From CAXMMR01 sp963692975 (GTDB lineage: Bacteria; Pseudomonadota; Alphaproteobacteria; Acetobacterales; Acetobacteraceae): a DNA stretch of 64,000 nucleotides. This document shows, in pieces, positions 8,963-17,929 of this stretch; position 1 is the stretch's first letter, and every line of letters starts with the position of its first letter. Below the pieces are notes generated by a model that was given only the letters and a program-made list of their open reading frames with translations, did no database searches and was not told where the DNA came from. The DNA lies in the NCBI GenBank assembly GCA_963692975.2, contig CAXMMR010000025.1, forward strand, positions 52,744-116,743, written 5' to 3'. Position numbers and translations under genes: made by a program.

Positions 8963-9026
8963 CCGGCGGCCGCCGGCGTCCTAAACGGTCCGGCGCTCGG
9001 CGCCGGACAGACTGCAGGGGAGCACG

Positions 9027-9263
9027 ATGGGTGACGCGGAAGATCTGAAGGCGATGCGCGACGAGGTCGACGAGCTGAGCGGTCCGACCTTGCCGCCGCG
9101 GGTGACCGAGGCGGCGAACCGCGCGCGCGAGGCGGCCAACTCGTTTCGCGACGCCGCCGGCGACCGTTACGAGCAGGCATCCGCGGGCGTGCGCGAGCGC
9201 CCGTTCGTTGCCGTGCTGATCGCGGTGACGACCGGATACCTGCTTGGCCGCTACATCACGTAA
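9027..9263 (+). CDS. Small DUF883/ElaB-like membrane-anchored protein
   Basis: 78 residues: a charged, probably helical N-terminal part followed by RERPFVAVLIAVTTGYLLGRYIT. This is the single C-terminal membrane anchor typical of ElaB/YqjD/DUF883 proteins. E. coli YqjD binds ribosomes at the membrane in stationary phase; whether this protein does so is unknown. GGGGAG precedes the ATG. Confidence 0.75.
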   Translation: MGDAEDLKAMRDEVDELSGPTLPPRVTEAANRAREAANSFRDAAGDRYEQASAGVRERPFVAVLIAVTTGYLLGRYIT

Positions 9264-9270
9264 CTTGGTA

Positions 9271-9330
9271 GGAAGGAAGGCCAGGGGCTTTGCCCCTGGA
9301 CCCTATTAAAGGCGGAACCTTTAAAATCCT
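9271..9330. repeat. Family A repeat, left half only
   Basis: Only the outer hairpin (CCAGGGGCTTTGCCCCTGG) and the inner hairpin (AAAGGCGGAACCTTT) are present, in a 101-nt gap between convergent genes. The inverted right half is missing. Confidence 0.8.
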
Positions 9331-9364
9331 GTTCTTGGCGTGGGCTCCAGCAGCCCCCTCCGAT

Positions 9365-10594
9365 TTACGCCCACTCGCCGGCACGCATGACCGGCTCTAC
9401 GTCGCCATTGGCCAGCAGCCCGTCCACGTCCATCGCCCCGCTGCCGATCATCCAGTCGACATGGATGAGGCTGTCATTGGCGCCTGCCGCTCGCGCCTCC
9501 GCCTCGCTCAGCGTCTCGGCGTTAAGCAGGCACTCGGTGTAGGCCGAGCCCATGGCGATGTGGCAGGCGGCGTTCTCGTCGAACAGTGTGTTGCGAAACA
9601 GCAGGCCAGAGCGCGCGATCGGCGACGAGTTCGGCACCAGCGCCACCTCGCCGAGGTGGCGCGCGCCGGCATCGGTGTCGAGCAGCCGTGTGAGCGCCTC
9701 ACCGCCCTGGCGCGCCTCCGCCGAGATCACCCGTCCGGCCTCGAAACGCATGCTGATCCCATCGATCAGCGTGCCGCGCAGCGCCAGCGGCTTGCTGCTG
9801 GTGACGTGCCCCTCCACCCGGTCGCGATGCGGCGTCGTGAACACCTCCTCGGTCGGAATATTCGGGTTGCAAACGATGCCGTTGCGCGCCGTCGTCGCCC
9901 CGCCCTTCCACAGATGCCCGTCCGCCAGCCCGACCCGCAGGTCGGTGCCGGGCGCACGAAAGTGCAGCGCCTGATAGCGCCGTTGGTTGAGCCGCGCCGC
10001 CCAGCCGGCAAGCCGCTCGAAATGCGCCGCCCACTCGGCCAGCGGGTCCGCGGCGTCGACGCGCGAGGCGGCAAAGATCGCCTCCCACAGCGCGGCGACC
10101 GCCTCCGCTTCGCCCAGATGCGGAAACACCGCGGCCGCCCAGCCGGGGCTCGCCGCCGGCAGCACCAGCCAGTTGACGCGGAACTCGGTGATCAGGTCGA
10201 GCCGCCGCTTACCGGCCATCGCCGCCGCCTTGGCGATCCGCCCGATCTTCGCCGGATCCTGTCCGGCCAGCAGCGACGGATTGGCCGACACCACGCTGAG
10301 GCCCGCCGCATTGCGCTCATGCGCGTTCGCCATGCCGTCGAGCAGCCAGGCGGGCGCGGCGTCCAGGCTCGCCTCGTCGCCATGCGCCAGCCGGATCAGC
10401 ATCGCCTGCTCGTCGGCCAGCAGGCAGGTCACCAGGCTCGCCCCGGCGCGATACGCGTGCGCCGTCAGCCGCCGCACCAGCGGCACCGCCTCGAGCTGCG
10501 CCGAGATCAGCAGCTCCTGTCCCGGCTGGAGGTTCAGCCCGCTGCGGATCGCAATCTCGGCCAGCCGGTCCAGCCTGGCCTCGAAATCCTGCAT
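9365..10594 (-). CDS. Aminopeptidase, M29 (AmpS/thermophilic metalloprotease) family
   Basis: A 409-residue cytosolic metallo-aminopeptidase of broad specificity. Family landmarks are LAEIAIRSGLNLQPGQELLI at the N-terminus, WKGGATTARNGIVCNPNIPTEEVFTTP in the middle, and the C-terminal metal-site region LGEVALVP, HIAMGSAY, NDSLIHVDWMIGS. The expected Glu/His/Asp ligands are present. The start ATG overlaps by one base the stop of the upstream 79-residue gene, so the two are probably co-translated. Confidence 0.93.
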   Translation of the reverse strand: MQDFEARLDRLAEIAIRSGLNLQPGQELLISAQLEAVPLVRRLTAHAYRAGASLVTCLLADEQAMLIRLAHGDEASLDAAPAWLLDGMANAHERNAAGLSVVSANPSLLAGQDPAKIGRIAKAAAMAGKRRLDLITEFRVNWLVLPAASPGWAAAVFPHLGEAEAVAALWEAIFAASRVDAADPLAEWAAHFERLAGWAARLNQRRYQALHFRAPGTDLRVGLADGHLWKGGATTARNGIVCNPNIPTEEVFTTPHRDRVEGHVTSSKPLALRGTLIDGISMRFEAGRVISAEARQGGEALTRLLDTDAGARHLGEVALVPNSSPIARSGLLFRNTLFDENAACHIAMGSAYTECLLNAETLSEAEARAAGANDSLIHVDWMIGSGAMDVDGLLANGDVEPVMRAGEWA

Positions 10595-10833
10595 CAGGAC
10601 GAGCTCTTGCCGAGCGGCTTGTGGCCGCGCTCGATTAGCCGCGCCAGCAGCCCGCCGCGCTTCTTCGCCGCCTTGGCGTCGACCTTGGCCTGCACCGCCC
10701 GCTCGCGCTCCCGGTCACGCTGCTCGCCCGCCTCGAGGCGCGCCTTCTCGGACAGCCATTTTTCGAGGCTCATCCCGGCCTTGGCGGCCCGCTTCGCCTC
10801 GTAGCCGCGCTGGCCCTCGCTCATCACCTTCAT
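10594..10833 (-). CDS. Small charged hypothetical protein
   Basis: 79 residues, very rich in Lys, Arg, Ala and Glu (SEKARLEAGEQRDRERERAV), predicted helical, with a basic Ser-rich end. There is no signal peptide or membrane segment. I do not recognise a family. The start at MKVMSEG was chosen because translation is coupled to the M29 aminopeptidase gene downstream and the segment further upstream looks non-coding. Confidence 0.6.
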   Translation of the reverse strand: MKVMSEGQRGYEAKRAAKAGMSLEKWLSEKARLEAGEQRDRERERAVQAKVDAKAAKKRGGLLARLIERGHKPLGKSSS

Positions 10834-10922
10834 CGCCGCTGTCCCGCCTGGCCAAATTCCGGCCCAAGTAGTGGCCTTGGGCCGCCCGCGCAGCAAGAGT
10901 GCAGGCCGCAAGGAGAACCAAC

Positions 10923-11258
10923 ATGGCCGAGGCGCGCATCAAGGCAGGGCTGTGGGTGCGCGCCGCACTCCGGCTCGGCGATGGCGACGGCAAGCCGGGC
11001 GCCATCCTGCGCCGCGGCGACGAGGACGCCGGCGGCGTTCTGGTCGTGCTGCGCAGCCGGCGCGGCCTCAGCGTGCTCAGCCAAACCCGCGACGCCTCCG
11101 GCGCGCCGGCCTGGCTGCGCGGCACCGGCGCCGACCCGGTGGACGACCCCACCGCCGACGCCTACGTCGCCCGGCAAGTGTCGCGCGATCCGGACCTCTG
11201 GGTGGTGGAGTTCGAAGCCGCCGACCTGCTGCCGCCGTTTAATGACCGGGTGCTTTAG
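10923..11258 (+). CDS. DUF1491 family protein
   Basis: A 111-residue alphaproteobacterial protein of unknown function. Recognisable features are the RIKAGLWVRAALR start, RRGDEDAGGVLVVL, the WLRGTG segment and YVARQVSRDPDLWVVEFE near the C-terminus. AAGGAGAA lies five nucleotides before the ATG, which settles the start. It diverges from the M29 operon. Confidence 0.85.
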   Translation: MAEARIKAGLWVRAALRLGDGDGKPGAILRRGDEDAGGVLVVLRSRRGLSVLSQTRDASGAPAWLRGTGADPVDDPTADAYVARQVSRDPDLWVVEFEAADLLPPFNDRVL

Positions 11259-11261
11259 ATA

Positions 11262-11455
11262 AGTCAGGCCAGGTAGGCGCGAGGCTTTCCCTCCGTGGAG
11301 CCCTTCCAACTGCCGTCGTGCGGCAGTTGGAACCTTGGGCTCACTCCGCCCCTCGACCATCAAAGGCGGAGCCTTTGAAATCCACCTAGTCTTAAAGACC
11401 GGGGTCTGGGGCCTCCCGGCCCCAGCGGGTCCAGGGCAGAGCCCTGGCCTTCCTA
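11262..11455. repeat. Family A repeat, full but divergent copy
   Basis: The left half is degenerate (GGCCAGGTAGGCGCG...). It also carries an extra hairpin around 11307-11333, CCAACTGCC-GTCGTGC-GGCAGTTGG. The AAAGGCGGAGCCTTT hairpin is then intact. The right half (about 11400-11455) has GGGGCCTCCCGGCCCC and CCAGGGCAGAGCCCTGG. It lies between convergent genes. Confidence 0.8.
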
Positions 11456-11459
11456 GACC

Positions 11460-12176
11460 TTACCGAACGCTACGATCAGGCGCGTCCGCCGAGGAGATCG
11501 TGAGGTCGATCCCTGCCGGCGCCATCGCCACCTCCTCGAAGGCGGCGCCGCGGGTCGGCGCCGCGACGGCATCCTCGCGCAAGTCGGCCGGCGCTACGTC
11601 GAGCCGCGGCATCGGCGCATGGGTCTGCGCCACGATCAAGTGGCCTTGGTCGGCGCGCGGGTAGATGAACCCATTGGTCGGATAGATGCTGCCATAGGTG
11701 TCGCCGCGGGCGAGCGCGACCCGCACGGCGGACCAGTCATTGGCCTCCGAGACGTCGACGACCGAGATGTTGCGGGTGACGCCGCGGCTGTTCCAATGCG
11801 ACTGATCGATCACGATGCTGCGGCTGTCGACGACGTTGCTCACCACCGCGACGTGGCCGAGCGGCATCCGCCCATTAGCCTGGAAGCTCAGCACGCTGCC
11901 GACTTCCGGCCGCTGGCCGCGGGCATAAACGCCAGCGGCATTGTCCCACCAGTCGACGGCATTGCCGGAAAGCTGAACGTCGCTCGCTTCTTTGGCGAAG
12001 GCGACGCATTGCAGCACCGGCAGGGCGCGCGCGCGATAGGCGGCGAAGTGGTAATGCGCGGCACCGTCATGGCGGTATCGGTGATGGGCGCTGGCTGCGT
12101 TCGGACTGATTGAGAGGCATGCCCCGGTGAGCAGGGCGATGACAGCTGCCGTCTTGCCAGCCTGTGTGAAACGCAT
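11460..12176 (-). CDS. Secreted CHAP-domain protein (putative peptidoglycan amidase/peptidase)
   Basis: 238 residues with a signal peptide ending near ASA-HH. A CHAP domain follows: QCVAFAKEAS holds the likely nucleophile Cys, and MPLGHVAVVSNVV the catalytic His, with a DQSHWN segment after it. CHAP enzymes cleave cell-wall peptides or amide bonds. The C-terminal ~90 residues are low-complexity and not part of the domain. The start at MRFTQAGK was chosen because it opens the signal peptide and follows GGAGAG. Confidence 0.85.
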   Translation of the reverse strand: MRFTQAGKTAAVIALLTGACLSISPNAASAHHRYRHDGAAHYHFAAYRARALPVLQCVAFAKEASDVQLSGNAVDWWDNAAGVYARGQRPEVGSVLSFQANGRMPLGHVAVVSNVVDSRSIVIDQSHWNSRGVTRNISVVDVSEANDWSAVRVALARGDTYGSIYPTNGFIYPRADQGHLIVAQTHAPMPRLDVAPADLREDAVAAPTRGAAFEEVAMAPAGIDLTISSADAPDRSVR

Positions 12177-12450
12177 ACCTGGGTCTCTCCGCAGTCTTGA
12201 AACGCCAAGACTGCGTATCAACCCGGTCACGCGTTCGACAACCGCCAGCGCCGGAAAACCGTCTCCGCCGCCGTACTTCGTCTGAAATCGACTGTGCACG
12301 ACGGTCGGTTTCGGGACTGCGGTCCTATAATCAAGATATCATACAGCACCGCCTGTGGCCGCGAATTATGTGGTGGCCGATGTGCAGCACTGTGCCGGAT
12401 CAGCCACTTAGCGACATTTTCGATGCGAGATCGACACGAATGATCGCGGC

Positions 12451-12801
12451 CTACTTGGTCGTGATCAGCATGATCTCGACGAGGTAGGCCGGGTCGGCAA
12501 GCACCGCCTGAACACAGGCCCGCGCCGGTGCCCCGCCCTCCGGCAGCCAGGCCGACCACACCTCGTTCAGCACCGCGCGGTCCGCGATGTCGGCGAGCCA
12601 GATCTGCGCCTGGAGCAGCCTAGTCTTGTCGGTACCGTGCTCCTCGAGCAACGCGTCGAGCTGACCCAGCACGTCGAGGGTCTGGCCGCGCACGTCCTTG
12701 CTGGTGTCGCGGGCAACCACCCCCTGGGTGAAGATGAAGCCGTGGTACTCCACGGCGCGGGCCAGCACGGCGTCAGCGCCGGTGCGAATGATCTTGCTCA
12801 T
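12451..12801 (-). CDS. RidA/YjgF/YER057c family protein
   Basis: 116 residues; likely an enamine/imine deaminase that protects PLP enzymes from 2-aminoacrylate. Typical parts are FTQGVVARDTSKDVRGQTLDVLGQLDALL and the C-terminal ARACVQAVLADPAYLVEIMLI, where the conserved Arg sits. The spacing suits the trimeric RidA fold. GGAGAC lies before the ATG. It is separated from the next gene by a palindromic repeat. Confidence 0.92.
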   Translation of the reverse strand: MSKIIRTGADAVLARAVEYHGFIFTQGVVARDTSKDVRGQTLDVLGQLDALLEEHGTDKTRLLQAQIWLADIADRAVLNEVWSAWLPEGGAPARACVQAVLADPAYLVEIMLITTK

Positions 12802-12824
12802 GCGGGTCTCCTGAGAGGTTCTAA

Positions 12825-12951
12825 AGTCAGGCCAGGGCTCTGCCCTGGACGCGCTGGGGCCCGAGGTCCCAGAGCCGTGTGGCATAGACCCTGTACGGAT
12901 TTTAAAGGCTCCGCCTTTAATGGGGTCCAGGGGCAAAGCCCCTGGCCTTAC
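12825..12951. repeat. Family A repeat, full copy
   Basis: Orientation is inverted relative to most copies. The GGGGCCCGAGGTCCC-type hairpin and CCAGGGCTCTGCCCTGG come first, then AAAGGCTCCGCCTTT and CCAGGGGCAAAGCCCCTGG. It lies between two minus-strand genes. Confidence 0.8.
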
Positions 12952-12956
12952 TTCCG

Positions 12957-13364
12957 TCAGGGCTGAGCCGGCGAAGGCGGAACGCTGCCCGGCGCGGCGG
13001 TGCCGTTGGCGTCGTCGACCGACTGGCCGTTCTCGCGCAGGCAGCCGGCGAGCTGCTGGTCGCGGCCGTAGCGGTCCGGCAGCCCGTTGGAGGTGACGCC
13101 GGGCAGTCCGCTCGACGAGAACGGCGTGTCGACGGTCGAGCGTTCGGAGAGCAGGAAGCGGTTCTGCGACAGATAGGCCTGGTCCGCCTGGTGCTCGCAG
13201 GCGGCGGCGGCCGCGCGGTCGGCATGGTTCTGCTGCGGCGGCACCGCGGCGCAGCCCGCTGCAAACCCCGCTGCCAGCAGGCTCGCGAGCAGGCTGGCGA
13301 GCCGAAGTCGTCGGGGTGGTCGGCGCCCGCAGCGCGGCAGGGCTTGGGTCTCGCGGGTGGTCAT
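12957..13364 (-). CDS. Putative lipoprotein
   Basis: 135 residues. A basic N-terminus and hydrophobic stretch end in the lipobox AAGC (Cys38), so it is probably a lipid-anchored envelope protein. The mature part has two further Cys residues (AACEHQ, AGCLREN) and a Pro-rich tail. No domain is recognised. The start overlaps the stop of the upstream gene (ATGA), making it the last gene of the xdhC/mocA/MFS operon. Confidence 0.65.
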   Translation of the reverse strand: MTTRETQALPRCGRRPPRRLRLASLLASLLAAGFAAGCAAVPPQQNHADRAAAAACEHQADQAYLSQNRFLLSERSTVDTPFSSSGLPGVTSNGLPDRYGRDQQLAGCLRENGQSVDDANGTAAPGSVPPSPAQP

Positions 13365-13981
13365 GCGGAGCTTCCTCGCCGGTCGCGCGGCGCGCCGGCC
13401 TGTTCGTGCTGGTAACGAGCCTGCCGCGGCGGCGCAACGGCCGTCCCGGCTGGTGGCAGCGCCCGTCTGGCTTGCGCCGTCACCGGCGGCCCGGCGGCCA
13501 TGGGCAGCATCGCGCGCATCGCCGCCTCGTCGAACCGCGCCTCCCGTCCGAGCGGGCAGGCGGCGGCGGCGGCCAGCAGCACCTGGTCGAGCTCCGCCCC
13601 ATCGGGACGCAGCCGGAACAGCCCGGCGAGCCAGCGCGCCCGCCCCAGCAGCTCGACCAGCGCCAGCAGCCGCAGGCAGAGCGACAATCCATACAGCGTG
13701 GTGAGCCCGCTGACCCGGTCCACCGCCGCCGCCCAGCAGCAGGCGTCGCTGTCGGCGAGCACCAGGTCGCTCGGCGCCTCGTCCGCCGCGGTGGCGGCGA
13801 AGCGGAACAGCCGCGCCGGCCCGCCCGCCTCGCGCCGCGCCGCGTCGTGCGCCTGCTCCCAGGCGCGGGCGATGTCGCGCGGGCAGACCGCGGGTAGCCG
13901 CTCGGCCGGCCGGTCGACGACGTAGACCTGCGAGCCGCCGGCCGCCTGCGCCACCCGCACGGCGTCGGACCGCCGCGTCAT
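13361..13981 (-). CDS. Hypothetical protein in the mocA/MFS operon
   Basis: 206 residues. The first half is soluble-looking (SQVYVVDRPAERLPAVCPRDI, DLVLADSDACCWAAAV). A hydrophobic helix-rich segment LYGLSLCLRLLALVELL follows, then a basic Pro/Ala-rich tail. I recognise no family. It starts 24 nt after the MFS gene and overlaps the next gene by four bases, so it is co-transcribed. Confidence 0.65.
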   Translation of the reverse strand: MTRRSDAVRVAQAAGGSQVYVVDRPAERLPAVCPRDIARAWEQAHDAARREAGGPARLFRFAATAADEAPSDLVLADSDACCWAAAVDRVSGLTTLYGLSLCLRLLALVELLGRARWLAGLFRLRPDGAELDQVLLAAAAACPLGREARFDEAAMRAMLPMAAGPPVTAQARRALPPAGTAVAPPRQARYQHEQAGAPRDRRGSSA

Positions 13982-14005
13982 GGCCCCGCCTTCACGACGG
14001 CGTCC

Positions 14006-15265
14006 TCACGACGCAGGCTCCACGATCGACATCGACCGGCACAGCCCGGCGATGGCAGCACTGCCGCCCAGCCCGAACAGCAGCCCGCAGCCGACCAGCG
14101 ACAGCAGCCCGTCGCGCAGGCCGACCGCGGCCGAGAGCTGGCCGAGCAGCAGCGGCGCGAGCAGGATGCCGAGATAGGCGACCTGCGAGCAGGCGGCCAC
14201 CGCCGAGCCCTGCTCGCCGGGTGCCGCCAGCCGGCCGGCGAGCCCGACCACGGTGGGCGCGGCCACCGAGACGCCGGCGCCGGCCAGCAGCAGCGCCGGC
14301 AAGGCGAGCCGCCAATCCGGCACCAGCGCGAAGCCGGCGGCGCCCGCCGCAGCGACCAGGCCCGCGAGCAGCACCAGCCGCGCATCGCCGAGCCGCTCGC
14401 CGAGCAGCTGCCCGCCAAGCCGGCCGCCGACCGCGGCCAGCGCCAGCAGCCCCGGGCCGAGCCCGGCCACCGCCGCATCGGCGTGCAGGTCGCGCTCCAG
14501 GTGCAGCGCGCTCCACAGCTCCAGGCCGCTCTCGACCATGAAGGCGAGACCGCAGATCAGCCCCAGCAGCAGCGCCGGCCCCTGCAGCCGCCGACGTCCG
14601 GTCCGAACCGCGCCGCCGAAGACGATGGCCGCGCCGGGCGCCCGCCGCGTCAGCAGCGAGCCAAGCAGGATCGCGCCGGCCGCGCCGAGCAGGATCGCGC
14701 GCGCGTCCATCCCGGCCTGACGCAGCGCACCGGCGCCGATCGCGCCGACGCACACCCCGCCGGAGTAGCAGCTATGGGCAACGTGCATGCGCCGCGTGCT
14801 TCGCCCGGCATCCCGTCCGTCGGTCTCGATCTCGCTCACCGCGCTGTTCATCAGCACGTCGAGCATGCCGGAGGCGGCGCCGACCAGCGCCAGCGCGGCC
14901 ACCAGCCACGCATAGCCCGGCGCCAGCGCCGTCGCCGCTGCCGCCAGGCCGAAGCTGGCGCAGGCCGGGGCGAGCCAGGGCTGGCCGCGCTGGTTGCCCA
15001 GCCGCGCCGCCAGCGTCAGCGCCGGGATGGCGCCGACGATGGTCGCCATCATCGCCAGGCCCAGCGGCCCGTCGGCGATCCGCAGCCGCGCCGCCACCGC
15101 CGGCACCAGCGCCGCCCAGCTGCCCCAGAACAGGCCGAGCATGGCAAAGGCGGCGAGTGGCCGCAGCGCCGAGGTCGCCACACGCCGCCGCCAGCCGCCC
15201 GGCAGGCCTGGACCGCCCGGCGGGCTGGGCGGCAAGGCGTCCAAGGTGCTCATGCGGGCGCTCAT
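14006..15265 (-). CDS. MFS transporter
   Basis: A 419-residue major-facilitator permease with about 12 hydrophobic segments (for example LAAFAMLGLFWGSWAALVP, GYAWLVAALALVGAASGMLDV, GLLALAAVGGRLGGQLLGERL). The SWAALVP/G-rich first helices and the RRMHVAHSCYSGG loop resemble the FucP/YbjJ-like inner-membrane group. The substrate is unknown. The ATG overlaps the mocA stop in an ATGA, so it belongs to the same operon. Confidence 0.85.
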   Translation of the reverse strand: MSARMSTLDALPPSPPGGPGLPGGWRRRVATSALRPLAAFAMLGLFWGSWAALVPAVAARLRIADGPLGLAMMATIVGAIPALTLAARLGNQRGQPWLAPACASFGLAAAATALAPGYAWLVAALALVGAASGMLDVLMNSAVSEIETDGRDAGRSTRRMHVAHSCYSGGVCVGAIGAGALRQAGMDARAILLGAAGAILLGSLLTRRAPGAAIVFGGAVRTGRRRLQGPALLLGLICGLAFMVESGLELWSALHLERDLHADAAVAGLGPGLLALAAVGGRLGGQLLGERLGDARLVLLAGLVAAAGAAGFALVPDWRLALPALLLAGAGVSVAAPTVVGLAGRLAAPGEQGSAVAACSQVAYLGILLAPLLLGQLSAAVGLRDGLLSLVGCGLLFGLGGSAAIAGLCRSMSIVEPAS

Positions 15266-15894
15266 GCCGGCATCGCGGCGAGCGCCTCGGGGGTGTCGAA
15301 GTCGCGCAGCACCGCGGCGTCGCCGGTCTCCACCTCGTGCAGCTCGCCGGCCAGCGCGTCGAACAGCCGCCGCGCGCCGGCATCGCCGGTCAGCGCCCGC
15401 AGCGCCGGAATGTGTCGCCGGCCCCACAGCACCGGGTTGCCGCGCACCCCGCCGGCGGTGGGCACCACGACGGATCGCGCCGCCCCGGGGTCGAAGGCGG
15501 CGAGCAGGCTGTCGATCACCGGGGCGCCGACCAGCGGCATGTCGCCCAGGCACACCAGCACCGCCGCGGCGTTGTCGGGCACGGCGGCGAGGCCGGCGCG
15601 CAGGCTGGCGCTCAATCCCTCGGCATGGTCGGGCGCCTCGACCACGCGCACCGCCTGCTCGTCGGCGACCCGCAGCAGCGCCGCCCGCAGCAGCGCCGCC
15701 TCATGCCCGACGACCACGTGCACCGGCCGCCGCACGCCGCTGCCCAGCAGGTGGCCGAGCGTGCGGGCCACCATGCTGCGCCCCGAGTCGTCCTCGATCA
15801 GCAGCTTGTTGCGCCCCATCCGGCTCGACCGCCCGGCCGCCAGCAGCACGGCCGCGACGCCCGCCACGACGCCCGCCGCGGCATCGCCGCTCAT
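15262..15894 (-). CDS. MocA-like nucleotidyltransferase (molybdopterin cytidylyltransferase)
   Basis: 210 residues. The N-terminal signature VAAVLLAAGRSSRMGRNKLL is the MobA-like NTP-transferase loop; VCLGDMPLVGAPVID supplies the metal-binding Asp region. Family members transfer CMP (or GMP) to Mo-molybdopterin for xanthine-dehydrogenase/CODH-type enzymes. Two XdhC-type genes directly upstream support the MocA reading. No molybdoenzyme gene itself is visible in the window. Confidence 0.85.
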   Translation of the reverse strand: MSGDAAAGVVAGVAAVLLAAGRSSRMGRNKLLIEDDSGRSMVARTLGHLLGSGVRRPVHVVVGHEAALLRAALLRVADEQAVRVVEAPDHAEGLSASLRAGLAAVPDNAAAVLVCLGDMPLVGAPVIDSLLAAFDPGAARSVVVPTAGGVRGNPVLWGRRHIPALRALTGDAGARRLFDALAGELHEVETGDAAVLRDFDTPEALAAMPA

Positions 15895-15918
15895 CCGCCC
15901 GTGCTCATGAGCCGAGCC

Positions 15919-16634
<716 letters not shown>

Positions 16635-16638
<4 letters not shown>

Positions 16639-16958
16639 TCGAGCCGCTCGACGAACACGGTGAGCCTGCCGCCGCAGGCGAGCCCCACCTCCCAGGCGCG
16701 CGCGTCAGTGACGCCGTATTCGAGCAGCAGCGGCGCGCCGCTCGCGATCACCTCCTGGGCGGCCTGCGCCACCGCCCCCTCGATGCAGCCGCCGCTGACC
16801 GAGCCGGCCAGCCGGCCGTCGGCGGCGATCGCCAACTGGCTGCCGGCCGGGCGCGGGCTGCTGCCCCATGTCTGCGTCACCGTCGCCAGCGCCACCGCCG
16901 CACCGTCGCGCCGCCAGCCGATCGCCTCGGCCAGCACGTCCTCGCCGCCCGTCACCAT
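16635..16958 (-). CDS. XdhC/CoxI N-terminal domain protein
   Basis: 107 residues from MVTGGEDVLAEAIGW. The family motif ALATVTQTWGSSPRPAGSQL is followed by GSVSGGCIEGAV, the usual Cys-containing turn. It overlaps the C-domain gene by four bases (ATGA); together they make a split XdhC. The frame is open a further 56 codons upstream (to 17126), but that part shows no family similarity. Confidence 0.88.
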
Positions 16959-17223
16959 GCCCCGTGTCGTCACAATGTCCTGTGTCCCATCCCGCCCGCT
17001 GCCGCTCACCGTCGCGCCGCGGTGATATGGTGCACGCTTTTCGGCCTGCCACGCACCGTCCGTCTGCCTGATCGATGCGAGCAAGGCCGGCGGCGGCAAT
17101 CGGCCAGCTATCCACAATTTAGTCATGCTGGAAGGTTTTCATTAAGCCTTGGCTGGCACACTCCAGCCCGGAGCCGGCCTCGCCCGCCACGGTCGAGCAG
17201 CCCTCCGCCCGTCGAGGAGCACT

Positions 17224-17640
17224 ATGCCCAACCTGGTCCTGGAAATGCGTCAAGGCGACATGATGGTCGTGAACGGCGCCGGCATCCGCTTCCGCAACAA
17301 GACGCGCATCGAGCTGACGGCGCCGGCGCGCTTCCTGTTCGGCAAGCAGCTGATGATGGCGCAGGACGCCACGACCCCGGTGCGTCGCATCTATTACGCG
17401 CTGCAGCAGGCCTATATCGGCAATGACGAGGAACGCGCCGCGGGCCTCGCCGACGCACGCAAGCTGGTCAGCGCCTACGCCGCCCCGGCCGGCTCAACCA
17501 GCGCCGCGGACTTGGCCGAGGCGCTGGCCATGCTCGAGGCCGGCAATTGCTACCAGGCGCTGAAGCTCTGCCGCGAGGTCATCCGCATGGTCGACGGCAT
17601 CGCCCTCGGCGCGCGGCCGACTGCGGTGGCAGCCGAGTAG
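17224..17640 (+). CDS. flbT: Flagellar biosynthesis repressor FlbT
   Basis: A 138-residue post-transcriptional regulator that, in Caulobacter, binds the flagellin mRNA leader and promotes its decay. Family features are the NLVLEMRQGDMMVVNGAGIRFRNKTRIEL start, ARFLFGKQLM, and RRIYYALQQAYIG. GAGGAG precedes the ATG by five bases. flaF and flagellin genes normally sit next to flbT, but here it is alone between the xdhC operon and hemF. Confidence 0.92.
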   Translation: MPNLVLEMRQGDMMVVNGAGIRFRNKTRIELTAPARFLFGKQLMMAQDATTPVRRIYYALQQAYIGNDEERAAGLADARKLVSAYAAPAGSTSAADLAEALAMLEAGNCYQALKLCREVIRMVDGIALGARPTAVAAE

Positions 17641-17915
17641 GCAAGGCAAGGCAAGGCAAGGGGCTTTGCCCCTTGACCCTATCAAAGGCGGAGCCTTTGA
17701 AATCCATTCGTGAAGCCGTCCAAAACGGCTTGAGACGATGGGCTTGTTGAGCCCTACTCACCGTCTCGCAAGGCGGGGCGGGACGGTGCGGTGCGCGGCG
17801 ATGTGCCGAATTATCAACGGGTTAGCAAAATCTTGCCTATAGGCAAGATCGTCTAAACCTCGGGGTCTGGGGCCTCCCGGCCCCAGCGGGTCGAGGGCAG
17901 AGCCCTCGTCTTCCT
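17641..17915. repeat. Family A repeat, full copy with 38-nt insert
   Basis: Starts with four tandem GCAAG units, then CAAGGGGCTTTGCCCCTTG and AAAGGCGGAGCCTTT. The spacer holds two hairpins (AGCCGT-CCAAA-ACGGCT, and a GAGACG...CGTCTC stem around 17732-17767) and the 38-nt repeat. The inverted half begins at about 17864 (GGGGCCTCCCGGCCCC, then CGAGGGCAGAGCCCTCG). This is the whole gene-free stretch between the convergent flbT and hemF. Confidence 0.8.
17812..17849. repeat. 38-nt dispersed repeat with perfect 20-bp palindrome, copy 1
   Basis: Ends in the palindrome ATCTTGCCTATAGGCAAGAT (17830-17849). The preceding 18 bases, TATCAACGGGTTAGCAAA, match copy 2 at 27841 with four differences. On the minus strand the hairpin is followed by TTTT, so it could terminate transcription coming from the hemF side. 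Confidence 0.85.
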
Positions 17916-17929
17916 TCACGCCCCCGCCC

